A stretch of 64,000 bases of DNA from positions 1 to 64,000 of the forward strand of contig JAFMBV010000009.1 in assembly GCA_017858255.1 (NCBI GenBank), read 5' to 3'. This stretch comes from Bacteriovoracaceae bacterium (GTDB lineage Bacteria; Bdellovibrionota; Bacteriovoracia; Bacteriovoracales; Bacteriovoracaceae). The notes under the pieces were generated by a model. The model made no database searches. It was not told the DNA's origin and saw nothing but the letters and a program-made list of their open reading frames with translations. Below are positions 31,979-41,176 of the stretch, in pieces (the first letter of the stretch is position 1; each line of letters opens with the position of its first letter). Position numbers and translations under genes: made by a program.

Positions 31979-34729
31979 ATGCCTAAGAAAATTTTTGAAC
32001 TTGCCAAAGAATTAGACATGAACTCTTTGGACTTGGTTGAGAAACTCAAGAACGAGGGCTTTAATGTCCGAAACCACATGAACTCCTTAACCGAAGAAGA
32101 GGTTGAGAAGTTCATGGCGTCTTTTGCAAAACAGACAGAGGTTACTGGCACTAAAAAGAAGGTAACTAAGAAGAAGACGGCAAAAAAGAAAGTTGTTAAA
32201 AAAGCAACTAAGGCCGGAGACTCTAAAAAGGTAACAACTACCAAGAAGAAACCAACTGTTCTTAGAAGAAAAGCTGATGAGAAAGATGGTGAAGTGGTTT
32301 TAGATTCCCCTATCGAAGAGGAAGTTTTAGAAGCAGCACCTGTTAAGAAAAAGGTCTTAAAGAAAAAGGCCACTTCTTCAACAGAAGAAGCCAGCGAGGA
32401 AGTTACTGCAGGCAACAAATCAGAGACTTTAGGTGAAGCCTTTGGATTAAGAGTTGTTTCAAGACCAGAAGCTGCAGCTAAAGAATCAGCTGAAGCAACT
32501 GGCAAAGAGGGTAGGTCCGAACCAGAAGAAGAAGAGGACTTATATAAAGAAAAAGTTCATAAGTTCACTCCAGTGTTTATTCCTGAGAAGAAAGAAGCTG
32601 TTGCCGAAGTAAAGACTACTGAAAAAACCGCTGAAAGTGGTGGTGATGCTGAATCTTCAACAGACCAAAAAGAAAAAGATTCCAAAAAACGTCTAGGTGG
32701 TTTAGCGACGCTTATGTCAGGTAAAAAAGTTGGCACTAAAAGCCAAGTTTTGAACCAAGTAAGGGCCGATACTGAGCTTAAGTCTTATGCGGCTTTAAGC
32801 GGTACGGGTAGACCAATATATACTCAAGTAAAAAGAAAGAAGTCTTATTCTGGTCCAACAAAGGGAACAGAACTTACAGAGCTTAAAGAGTCTAAGAGAG
32901 TGGTTAAAGTACACAACGGTGCAACTGCCTTGGAATTAGCAAAGAAATTAAATGTTAAATTTAAAGATCTTGTTAACGATTGTTTAAAGCTAAACCTCCT
33001 TATTAAACAAGAAGATTACTTAGGTAACGAATTAGCTGCCGAAATTGCTAGTATGTACGATTTTAGGTTGGAAGATGTCAGCTTTAACGAGGATGAAGTT
33101 TTTGGTATTGGAGATCTTTCTGATGAGGCCATCGAAAAATTGCCTTTAAGAGACCCTGTTATCACTATAATGGGTCACGTCGATCACGGAAAAACTACTC
33201 TTCTCGACTATATTAGAAATGCTAAAGTTGCAGCAGGTGAAGCTGGTGGTATTACTCAGCATATTGGCGCTTATTCTGTAAAAACAAAAAGTGGTAAACA
33301 ATTAACATTCTTGGATACTCCTGGTCACGCAGCGTTTGCCTCTATGAGGCAAAGAGGGGCAACGGTAACTGATGTTGTGATTCTAGTTGTCGCTGCAGAC
33401 GATGGTGTAATGCCACAGACAAAAGAGTCGGTACGATTTGTTCAAGAAGCAGGCGTTCCGTTAATTGTTGCGATTAATAAAATGGATAAAGAAGGGGTTA
33501 ACCCTGATCGTATAAAGAATGAGTTATCTGAATTTAGTATTACTCCTGAAGAATGGGGTGGTGAAACACAGATGGTTCCGATTTCTGCTTTAAAAGGTGA
33601 TGGGATAGATGACCTTTTGGAAGCCGTTGCCCTTCAAGCCGAAATATTAGAGCTTCGTGCTGATCCTAAGGGGAAGGTAGAGGGTGTGACTATTGAATCT
33701 AAGGTAGAGCCTGGTCGAGGACCTGTTGCTACTATTTTAGTTCAAACAGGTACGCTCAAGAAAGGTGACACTATCGTTGTCGGTGAAACTTTTGGTAGAG
33801 CTAGAAGTCTTGTTGATCACCTTGGTAAAGAACTTAAATCTGCTGGTCCAAGTATGCCTGTTCAAGTTTTAGGTCTAAATGAAGCTCCAAGTCCTGGTGA
33901 TAATCTAAATATTGTTAAAAATGAAAGAGAAGCCAAAAGAATTATTCAAAATAGAGTAGATGAGAGGAAGAGGCTTGAGTCTCTACCTAAGAAGTCTACT
34001 GTAAGCCTTGAGGATTTCTTTGCTCAAGCTCCTAGTGAAGCTGGGGAGGTTAAGCCTCTAAATATTATTGCCAGAGCGGATGTACAGGGGAGTTTTGAAG
34101 CAATCAAGTCATCCCTTGAAACCCTATCAAACTCCGAAGTTGAAGTTCGGGTTCTCGGTGGTGGTGTAGGCCCCATTAGTGAATCTGATGTTCAATTGGC
34201 CGATGCTTCTGGTGCGATCATTATGGGCTTTAATATGAGACCTGTGACCTCGGCCAGAAGGCTTGCTGAGGAAAAAGGCATTGATGTTAGAACTTATTCT
34301 ATTATTTATCAGCTAATCGATGAGGTGAAAGCCGCTCTTGAAGGGATGCTTGATCCTGAGTTTATAGAGAAATACATTGGTCGAGTTGAGGTTAAAGAGA
34401 CGTTTGTAGTGCCTAAAGTTGGTACTATTGCCGGTTCTGTGGTCATTGACGGGGCAATTAAGGTTGGTTGCCAGGTCAGGCTCCTCAGAGATGGGAAAAT
34501 AGTATTCGATGGTAAAATGTCTAGTTTGAAACGATTCAAAGATGATGTAAAAGAAGTGAAGAGTGGCTACGAATGTGGTGTCGGTCTTGAGGGTTATAAC
34601 GATGTTAAAGTCGGTGACCTTTTTGAGGCCTATATTATGGAAGAGAAAAAACGCTCACTTGAAGACGTCACTAAAATGGATGCTCAAAAGGCTGCCAGCA
34701 GTAGTGAAGTAACAGAGAATCATCTCTAA
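31979..34729 (+). CDS. infB: Translation initiation factor IF-2
   Basis: IF-2 is the GTPase that places fMet-tRNA on the 30S subunit and promotes subunit joining. The 916-residue protein has an IF2_N motif at the start, a long Lys/Glu-rich linker (about residues 55-270), a second IF2_N-like segment (ALELAKKLNVKFKDLVNDCL), and the G domain with GHVDHGKTT, DTPGHAAF and NKMD, followed by the beta-barrel and C2 domains. AAGAGG six bases before the ATG at 31979 sets the start; the TTG three bases earlier is not needed. Confidence 0.97.
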   Translation: MPKKIFELAKELDMNSLDLVEKLKNEGFNVRNHMNSLTEEEVEKFMASFAKQTEVTGTKKKVTKKKTAKKKVVKKATKAGDSKKVTTTKKKPTVLRRKADEKDGEVVLDSPIEEEVLEAAPVKKKVLKKKATSSTEEASEEVTAGNKSETLGEAFGLRVVSRPEAAAKESAEATGKEGRSEPEEEEDLYKEKVHKFTPVFIPEKKEAVAEVKTTEKTAESGGDAESSTDQKEKDSKKRLGGLATLMSGKKVGTKSQVLNQVRADTELKSYAALSGTGRPIYTQVKRKKSYSGPTKGTELTELKESKRVVKVHNGATALELAKKLNVKFKDLVNDCLKLNLLIKQEDYLGNELAAEIASMYDFRLEDVSFNEDEVFGIGDLSDEAIEKLPLRDPVITIMGHVDHGKTTLLDYIRNAKVAAGEAGGITQHIGAYSVKTKSGKQLTFLDTPGHAAFASMRQRGATVTDVVILVVAADDGVMPQTKESVRFVQEAGVPLIVAINKMDKEGVNPDRIKNELSEFSITPEEWGGETQMVPISALKGDGIDDLLEAVALQAEILELRADPKGKVEGVTIESKVEPGRGPVATILVQTGTLKKGDTIVVGETFGRARSLVDHLGKELKSAGPSMPVQVLGLNEAPSPGDNLNIVKNEREAKRIIQNRVDERKRLESLPKKSTVSLEDFFAQAPSEAGEVKPLNIIARADVQGSFEAIKSSLETLSNSEVEVRVLGGGVGPISESDVQLADASGAIIMGFNMRPVTSARRLAEEKGIDVRTYSIIYQLIDEVKAALEGMLDPEFIEKYIGRVEVKETFVVPKVGTIAGSVVIDGAIKVGCQVRLLRDGKIVFDGKMSSLKRFKDDVKEVKSGYECGVGLEGYNDVKVGDLFEAYIMEEKKRSLEDVTKMDAQKAASSSEVTENHL

Positions 34730-34747
34730 AAATTTAAGAGTAGTTTT

Positions 34748-35113
34748 ATGGCGAAAGTTGAAAAAGGTATTAAAAAGGCAAAATTTGAGGATAGGATTCT
34801 TAATGAATTGAATCTTATTCTCAGAAAAAACTTAAATGATACTAGGCTTCAGTTCGCCAGTTTAACAAAAGTAGATCTCTCTAGTGATTATAGTGTTGCT
34901 ACTGTTTATTGGGACACATTCAATACTGAAAAGCGGCAAGATATAAAAAGTGCACTTGACGCCTGTGAGTCTAAATTGCGAAGTACTCTTTCCCAAGTCA
35001 TCAACGTCAGACATACCCCAGAAATTAAGCTTGTTTACGATAATCAGTTTGAAAGTGAGCAACATATAGCCAACCTATTAGGTAATGAAGCTAAAAACGG
35101 TAAAAGTTTCTAG
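34748..35113 (+). CDS. rbfA: Ribosome-binding factor A
   Basis: RbfA binds the 30S subunit near helix 1 of 16S rRNA and aids late maturation. The 121-residue protein has the expected KH-like fold pattern: FEDRILNELNLILRKNLND at the start, LTKVDLSSDYSVATVYW in the middle, and VRHTPEIKLVYDN at the end. It lies between infB and truB, as in most bacteria. Confidence 0.92.
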   Translation: MAKVEKGIKKAKFEDRILNELNLILRKNLNDTRLQFASLTKVDLSSDYSVATVYWDTFNTEKRQDIKSALDACESKLRSTLSQVINVRHTPEIKLVYDNQFESEQHIANLLGNEAKNGKSF

Positions 35114-35119
35114 CAATAT

Positions 35120-36046
35120 ATGTCTGAAGATCTCCCCTTTGATAATTCTCCATGGTTGATTCCCATTTATAAGCCTGCAGGTATTACCTCTTATGACGTC
35201 ATAAGGGAGTTAAAACCTATTGTTTTTGATTTGTTAGGAAAGGGCAAAGGACGTAGAAAGCTCAAAATTGGTCATTTTGGTACGCTTGATCCATTTGCTG
35301 AAGGAGTTCTGCTTGTAGGTACTGGCAAGGCCCTTAAGTTGGTTCAGTATTTTCAAACAAAAATGTCTAAGACCTACTTTGGGGTTGGTTCACTGGAGTT
35401 TGCTACAGACACTGGAGACTGTGATGGTCAAAGCTTAAAGGTTAGTGAAGAGTCGTCGGTCATTAGTTTGGAAGAAATCTCAAATCAATCTAAAAAGTTT
35501 CTAGGCGAATATGAACAGGTGCCGCCATTCTTTAGTGCAGTAAAACATGAGGGACGTCCTCTCTACGAATGGGCAAGAGAAGGTGTCTTCATTACCAAGC
35601 CGCCTGTAAAGAGAAACATCATTGATTTTAAAGTGATAGAAGCTATGGGTGGAAAAGACTTTAGCTTTGAGTGCGTCGTCAGTAGTGGCACTTACGTAAG
35701 AGGTTTATGGAGTGATCTTGCCCAAGAAGTTGGTATGTGGGGCCACCTTAAAGAGTTGAAAAGAATTGCGTGGGGAGACTTTCCTCTTGATTCTTGCTTA
35801 ACATTACCAATGAGTGATGTATCAATAGATAAATTTTTAAGACCGAATCAATTTTGGAAACTTCCCGAAATAACTTTAAATGATGAACAAGTTAAAATGT
35901 TTATACAAGGTCAATATGTTGGAGTGGAGCAAGCCTTATCTCCATTTCAGTGGATTCTGGATCAAAGTGGTCAGTCATGTGGTCTTGGTGTTGGTGTTTT
36001 AGAAGATGGTAAAGAAAAGTTGAAGGTTGAGGTTAATTTTTATTAA
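35120..36046 (+). CDS. truB: tRNA pseudouridine(55) synthase TruB
   Basis: TruB forms pseudouridine at U55 of the tRNA T loop. The 308 residues contain the start IPIYKPAGITSYDVIRELK, the catalytic aspartate in HFGTLDPFAEGVLLVGTGKALK, the KTYFGVGSLEFATDTGDCDG strand and VVSSGTYVRGLWSDLA. The ATG follows the rbfA stop by six bases. A short insert (LLGKGKGRRKLK) in the N-terminal region is lysine/arginine-rich. No further gene of this operon follows; the next unit has its own promoters. Confidence 0.94.
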   Translation: MSEDLPFDNSPWLIPIYKPAGITSYDVIRELKPIVFDLLGKGKGRRKLKIGHFGTLDPFAEGVLLVGTGKALKLVQYFQTKMSKTYFGVGSLEFATDTGDCDGQSLKVSEESSVISLEEISNQSKKFLGEYEQVPPFFSAVKHEGRPLYEWAREGVFITKPPVKRNIIDFKVIEAMGGKDFSFECVVSSGTYVRGLWSDLAQEVGMWGHLKELKRIAWGDFPLDSCLTLPMSDVSIDKFLRPNQFWKLPEITLNDEQVKMFIQGQYVGVEQALSPFQWILDQSGQSCGLGVGVLEDGKEKLKVEVNFY

Positions 36047-36054
36047 CACCACTT

Positions 36055-36083
36055 TAGACAATTGCTGACTCGCGCTATATAAT
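36055..36083 (+). promoter_or_regulatory. Promoter P1 upstream of the membrane ferredoxin
   Basis: TAGACA (36055-36060), a 17-base spacer and a perfect TATAAT (36078-36083) make a strong sigma-70-type promoter directed at the gene starting at 36200. Confidence 0.65.
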
Positions 36084-36123
36084 ATTAAACAAATAAAGAA
36101 AATAGTTTAACATCTTGAAATAC

Positions 36124-36152
36124 TTGGCTAATTGCTGGGCATAATCTATAAA
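36124..36152 (+). promoter_or_regulatory. Promoter P2 upstream of the membrane ferredoxin
   Basis: TTGGCT (36124-36129), a 17-base spacer and TATAAA (36147-36152) form a second, weaker promoter in tandem with P1. The two share the word AATTGCTG just after the -35 box. Confidence 0.5.
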
Positions 36153-36199
36153 TGATAGGGACAGTTTTCTAAATACAATTAAAAAGCGAGGGAGCTTTC

Positions 36200-37039
36200 G
36201 TGAATACAACTCTTATTGCAATGGGGATTGCCGCTCTTTTGGCCATTGGTTTGGTTCTAAATGTGGCCATAATTAGCCTACTTTCTGGTGCCTTTCATTT
36301 TCTATTCGCGAGACCACGTTTAGATATTTTAAAGTCTGAATTTGGTGAGCATGGTTTTGCCTTTTCATTCAGTTGGAATAGCGCTCGTGAGCCAGGTAAA
36401 TTTGATAAAGTTAAGGTCCGTTTGTTTAACCCTTTCGGAACACCTACTCAAGTTGAAGTCATTAAAGCTTTTGATGGAGCTTCTTCAGATTTTGCCCGTG
36501 ATGTTTATATGGGTATAGGTATGAAAAAGTTGCTGGCGGCAAATGGTCTTGGCAATGCAACTATTGAGGTCGAGGTTAGCTCATCAACTGATAGCCTTAC
36601 ACAATCTTTTTCTTATAAGGCCCAAAAGTTTATGGAAATGCTTGGGCAAGCAAATAGTACTGTTAAGAAGTTTGAAGGTGAGCTACCTGCTCCTTCTGCA
36701 AAACCTCTATTTCAAACAGTTCAAAGAAGCTTTATTTCCGAACCTCTTCCAGAGGGTGGGAAAACAATCAAGCTTTCAACTAATCCCGAATTTGCAGGAG
36801 ATTTTGCTAGTGGTGGTTCTACTGAAGCCGCTGAAGAAAATTTTTCTGTTAGTAAAGTATGGATCGATCCAGGTTGCATTGTATGTAATGCCTGCGAGGC
36901 CATCTTTCCTGAAGTTTTTGAAGTGACTGATGACTCCTGCTTAATCCGACCTGGAGCTCCACTTGATAATGGACTCCTCATTCAGGAAGCTGCAGAAGCA
37001 TGTCCAGTTGAAGTCATAAAGTTTGTAAAAGTAGGTTAA
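36200..37039 (+). CDS. Membrane-anchored protein with C-terminal 4Fe-4S ferredoxin domain
   Basis: A 279-residue protein with an N-terminal transmembrane helix (about residues 5-35), a central region of about 170 residues that I cannot assign, and a ferredoxin domain (residues about 218-279) with CIVCNAC and CPVEV, enough for a single 4Fe-4S cluster (C-x2-C-x2-C ... CP). Such ferredoxins resemble those found in myxobacteria and actinomycetes. The GTG start is set by GGGAG with a six-base spacer. Tandem promoters upstream and a terminator after it make it a single-gene unit. Confidence 0.82.
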   Translation: MNTTLIAMGIAALLAIGLVLNVAIISLLSGAFHFLFARPRLDILKSEFGEHGFAFSFSWNSAREPGKFDKVKVRLFNPFGTPTQVEVIKAFDGASSDFARDVYMGIGMKKLLAANGLGNATIEVEVSSSTDSLTQSFSYKAQKFMEMLGQANSTVKKFEGELPAPSAKPLFQTVQRSFISEPLPEGGKTIKLSTNPEFAGDFASGGSTEAAEENFSVSKVWIDPGCIVCNACEAIFPEVFEVTDDSCLIRPGAPLDNGLLIQEAAEACPVEVIKFVKVG

Positions 37040-37041
37040 AA

Positions 37042-37066
37042 AAAAGCCCCTTCCGGGGCTTTTCTT
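37042..37066. terminator. Bidirectional rho-independent terminator
   Basis: AAAAGCCCC (37042-37050) pairs with GGGGCTTTT (37055-37063) around TTCC. Both strands give a T-rich end, so it serves the ferredoxin gene and the convergent metalloprotease gene. Confidence 0.85.
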
Positions 37067-40000
37067 ATATCGCTAAAAGTATTTCTGTTAAAAGATCTAG
37101 CTGGCTTTCAGCTTCATCCCTAAAAGGTAGAAGACTGTCTTTCTTCTTCTTGATTTCTTTGAGTTCTGCCATGATGGTTAAGAGGTTGTCTCTTATTCCT
37201 TCTTTTGAAAAGCCGCTTAAGAACTTTTCTACATTTGGCACCTGGCCTTCTATAAAGGTCTTGATCGGAGCATTCAAAACAGTTTCAGCGTTCTCTCCTG
37301 CTCTTATTTGACCTTCTATATCTTGAAATGTCAGCGCCAAAGGTGTCGCAAGGTTTCTTATAAGGAAAGCAACATCTTCGTTTCCGACTTCTTCTTGGAA
37401 GTCAGCGGACTCTAACATTGCTTTCAAGTATTCTACGAAACCTTTAAAGCTAAATTCATCAGAAAGCATCTCTGTAATAGTTTTTAGCTTATTGTCGTTC
37501 TTTAAAGAAAAGTAGGTCTTAATTTCTAATCCATCAACCATTTCTGGAGTTTTAGATTCAAGTGCTAACAGAGAGGACTTTAGTTGTTCTCTTTTTTCGA
37601 TTAACATCTGGGCAGGTGTCTCTTGTCCTGCAGGAAACTTTTGAGCGAAAATATAGATGTATCGAAATTGAGTTAAAGTTACACCCTCTTTAGGGATTTG
37701 ATTTGGGTTTGTCGTCTTGTTTGGAGAGAAAGGGTTTTCTCTGCGATCTGACTCCTCAAGATTGTTTGGAATTAGAATTCCTTTTACGACTGAGATGGCA
37801 AGATCCTTTAAGAATCCTTTTTCTCTTGTAAAAATAGTCTTTTGAAGAGCACTTTTATTGTCATACCCAAATGGCTTGCCATCAAGACCAATTAGGATTC
37901 TATCAAAAGACATCTTTAGAATTTCTTCACGGTAGATAGGGTTGTCAAGAAAGTTTGGTCTAAAGTTCTTTTGGGCCAAATGCTCCATCATCGGTACACG
38001 CATTGTTAGCGCTGCTAGTGCCATTCTTCTTGTTGCTTCAAAACCAACAACATTAGTTAAGCGATGATCGACATCTTCGATATTCAAAGTCTCTTTTTGA
38101 TCTTCGTGAAAGAGGCCAAAGTTACCTTGGTAATCTAAACTTTGGGCCTTCAAGTCTTCAACGGCGGCCACATGATCACATGAGTCAATAGTTAGACCAG
38201 TATTAGCAAATACATTCTCTTTTACCTTTTCAAAGTCTAAAAAGATTATAGTTGCGTTAGGTGATTCAGATACCTTACCTACACAGACCATTGCTGGTTT
38301 ATAAACAATATTTTTAAGGAAGTTATAGGCCAGTTCACTTGCCTCATAATAACGATTGTAGAGATCAGCATATTTACCGACACTACTTTTCATGTCATTT
38401 AATGCTTCCTTGTACTCTTTAATATCTAGATTTTCTAGGTATTGATCTCTTTCACCTAAGTACTCTCTTAAATGAAATCTCCACTGATCGTAAATCTGTT
38501 TTAGAGGGATGAAAGTACGAGAGAGGTGAGACATCCCAAAACGGTTGCCTGTAGGCCCCACTGCACGGTCATATCTATGACCGTATACAGTATAACTAGA
38601 GTAAAAAGATTCAATAGTATTCTCTACAATTTCTTTTGGGTTTGTTCCTACATCGTGCCTTTGACAAAGTGGATCAGTTCTTTGAACGTCTTCATCCGTA
38701 CAGAATTTGTATTTAACAACATCGTAAGACTTATTGTTAATCTGCTCAGCAAGACTTGTCTTAATTTCAATTGGTTGTACTTCACCATTTTCAAGTAAGA
38801 CCTTGTTCGCATATCCAAATCTAATAGCAGCAATATCGTACGGACCTGGCAATAGAAGTTCCTTTACTGTATCTGGTTGGTAGTCCATTACAGATGAAGT
38901 CGTAGAAGTGAATGTTCCATCTTCATTTTTAAAGAAGTTTTTCGTATCAGTTGAGGCAATGAAGTTATGTCTCAAACCAAAATTATGTCCTAACTCATGG
39001 ATAAGAGTCGCTATAACAGATTTTTCTAAGAGTTTGTCTGCACAACCATTAAGGATCTCCATTTCATTTTCTGTATGAGTTATCTTTAACTCTTTGAGAG
39101 TGTCAATATAGCTATCCATTTCTGTGCCACAAAGTTCTTTAATTTCTTTAATCGTCTCTTTGTATGTCTTATCAAAGCTATTGTTGTGAAAGATACCTTC
39201 CTTTTGACCATGGTCCACAAGAGTAAGCTTGTTCTCTTTCACTAATTCTTCTTTCATACTTCTTATTTTATCAAGATTAGAAGAATTGCTTATTCCTAGA
39301 TCAGCTAGTAGGGAATTGTTACGAGTATTCTGTTCCTCTAGTTGGAAATCTTGTGATTGATTATTGATAAAACCATCAATAAAGTTCTTGTAGTAAGTCA
39401 TCTTCTCAGGCATTGGTACACCAATTTCTCCTGCCTTAAAAACTCCCGTTTCACTTCGGATGTAATTTCTTAAGTTTCTAATCCATGACTCTCTAAACGG
39501 ATTGGCGTAGATATTCGATGTTGCAGAAATAATTTCACCTGATTCAGAATCCACAATACTTGGTCCATACCCAAGAAGTCTCGCACCGTCTTTTGTATCA
39601 ACAATGTTGATAATATTGTAACGAATGTCTCCAAGATTAACGGTTTTGCTTTCATCTAGAACGATACGGATATTCGTACCTGCTTTTCTAAAGGCTTCAT
39701 CCCAAACTTTAATGGAAGCACGCCCTGCTTCTTTCATATGCTCTGGTGTTGTTTTAGAGAAGTAATAAACGATTTTTCCATCTTCTGGGTAAAATCTGTT
39801 TACGCTTGTTAGTTTTTCTCTCGCATCTTGTCTTGATAAACTTTCGTTATTAATAGCAAATTTTGTTGTACCAAAGAAGCCGTAAGTCTTTCTGTCGTCT
39901 TTAAAGTAGACTCTTCCCTCTATTGGGCTGTGGGCCTTTTTAAATGCATAACGAATTTTCACTTTTTCAAGTTCGTGATAAACGACAAAGGCCATGAAAT

Positions 40001-41129
40001 CATTGCCGATTTCAATACTATCTAAAGTAGACTTCTCCATGTCAAGGCCTGCTTTTGTCGCTCTTCTACAGATCTCAATCGTTTTTTGTGTGCCACCTTC
40101 ATTAACAGTTACAAATTCGCAAGATACTGTTTCTTGTGGCTTTGTCATGGCGGAAAGAACCTTCTTAAAGTCTAGCTCCATTAATGAACGCTTGTTGTAA
40201 GGGACTCTTTCTTTTCGATTATCATTATCATCTACTATTGACTCTGTAGATCTAACTGTATTTCCATACTTATCAATTTTTATATCAAAATAAGTAGCTG
40301 GAATATTAATAGCTTCCTTTAAGTTAATGCCGTCTTCTACGTTAATGTTGTCATCAGTATTTAAGTTGTAGCCAACGATTCCTTTTGGACGTTTTTCAAA
40401 CTTTATCCTTGATACAGATCTGGCCATGAAGTCCATACTTACATCTCGACCAATAGAATTTGCCTTTTCTGGTGATGCCGATACAACTGTAGCAGCATAA
40501 AACCATTCTCCAGCGAAGATGTCCGAAGTGAAAACGTTATTCTTTGAAACAGCATCTAGGTCTATTCTTGAGTTTGGATTGATGACCATATGAGTTGCTT
40601 CATTTATGTTTGATACTACAACTGGTGCTAATTCATGAGTTGCTTCATTATTAACATTTAATACTCTTTTTAATTTATATAGAGTTATGTTGTATGAAAT
40701 GAGTGGAATTTTGTAAGTTCCATTTGAAAGCTTTTCCGCAATTGTCTTCTCTGTGTATGGAATACTTTCTTCTTCCGATATTTTGGATATAATTAGAAGA
40801 TTATTCGTTACTTCATACTTAAGTTTATATTTGGAGTTTTCTTTCCCGATCAAAGGAACATCTTCAAATAGGGGAGCATTTGTTGAATAGGCAACTCGTC
40901 GATAATCCCTTATCCCGATGTTTTGTCCCTCAACTTCAGCATTATTCGCCGTACTAAATTGCGAAGCGCCATTAATACTACTCAAGGTTACCAATTCAAA
41001 TTCTTTGTCCTGGTAATTTGCAATCTCAGTAAATCCGTCGGGTGTCGATTGAACTAATTGAGTTTCTCTTTCTTTAGCACAGCTAAAAAAGAGGAGAAAT
41101 CCTAAAAAGATGGTTAATAGCTTCGTCAT
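37065..41129 (-). CDS. Large zinc-dependent metalloprotease lipoprotein
   Basis: A 1354-residue lipoprotein with the signal MTKLLTIFLGFLLFFSC (lipobox FFSC). The zinc motif is in LIHELGHNFGLRHNFIAS, an extended HExxHxxGxxH site followed by Asn, as in the DUF5117/DUF4953-type metalloproteases of Bacteroidetes and Proteobacteria. It probably acts on the cell surface or in the periplasm. The frame allows an ATG at 41156, but the ATG at 41129 begins directly at the lipoprotein signal and has AAAGG upstream. A barrel gene lies just before it, suggesting a shared role, possibly surface display. Confidence 0.85.
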   Translation of the reverse strand: MTKLLTIFLGFLLFFSCAKERETQLVQSTPDGFTEIANYQDKEFELVTLSSINGASQFSTANNAEVEGQNIGIRDYRRVAYSTNAPLFEDVPLIGKENSKYKLKYEVTNNLLIISKISEEESIPYTEKTIAEKLSNGTYKIPLISYNITLYKLKRVLNVNNEATHELAPVVVSNINEATHMVINPNSRIDLDAVSKNNVFTSDIFAGEWFYAATVVSASPEKANSIGRDVSMDFMARSVSRIKFEKRPKGIVGYNLNTDDNINVEDGINLKEAINIPATYFDIKIDKYGNTVRSTESIVDDNDNRKERVPYNKRSLMELDFKKVLSAMTKPQETVSCEFVTVNEGGTQKTIEICRRATKAGLDMEKSTLDSIEIGNDFMAFVVYHELEKVKIRYAFKKAHSPIEGRVYFKDDRKTYGFFGTTKFAINNESLSRQDAREKLTSVNRFYPEDGKIVYYFSKTTPEHMKEAGRASIKVWDEAFRKAGTNIRIVLDESKTVNLGDIRYNIINIVDTKDGARLLGYGPSIVDSESGEIISATSNIYANPFRESWIRNLRNYIRSETGVFKAGEIGVPMPEKMTYYKNFIDGFINNQSQDFQLEEQNTRNNSLLADLGISNSSNLDKIRSMKEELVKENKLTLVDHGQKEGIFHNNSFDKTYKETIKEIKELCGTEMDSYIDTLKELKITHTENEMEILNGCADKLLEKSVIATLIHELGHNFGLRHNFIASTDTKNFFKNEDGTFTSTTSSVMDYQPDTVKELLLPGPYDIAAIRFGYANKVLLENGEVQPIEIKTSLAEQINNKSYDVVKYKFCTDEDVQRTDPLCQRHDVGTNPKEIVENTIESFYSSYTVYGHRYDRAVGPTGNRFGMSHLSRTFIPLKQIYDQWRFHLREYLGERDQYLENLDIKEYKEALNDMKSSVGKYADLYNRYYEASELAYNFLKNIVYKPAMVCVGKVSESPNATIIFLDFEKVKENVFANTGLTIDSCDHVAAVEDLKAQSLDYQGNFGLFHEDQKETLNIEDVDHRLTNVVGFEATRRMALAALTMRVPMMEHLAQKNFRPNFLDNPIYREEILKMSFDRILIGLDGKPFGYDNKSALQKTIFTREKGFLKDLAISVVKGILIPNNLEESDRRENPFSPNKTTNPNQIPKEGVTLTQFRYIYIFAQKFPAGQETPAQMLIEKREQLKSSLLALESKTPEMVDGLEIKTYFSLKNDNKLKTITEMLSDEFSFKGFVEYLKAMLESADFQEEVGNEDVAFLIRNLATPLALTFQDIEGQIRAGENAETVLNAPIKTFIEGQVPNVEKFLSGFSKEGIRDNLLTIMAELKEIKKKKDSLLPFRDEAESQLDLLTEILLAI

Positions 41130-41176
41130 TTTGTTTGTCCTTTCTTTAAGGTTCATTTCTTTCCTTTTATATATTT

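Noticed and set aside
31954-32505. Minus-strand frame of 183 residues opposite infB
   Set aside because: It is the reverse of the Lys/Glu-rich IF-2 linker, giving Ser/Phe/Leu-rich low complexity; no ribosome-binding site and infB is certain.
38526-38798. Plus-strand frame opposite the metalloprotease
   Set aside because: A composition artefact of the antisense strand; no start signal and the protease is intact.
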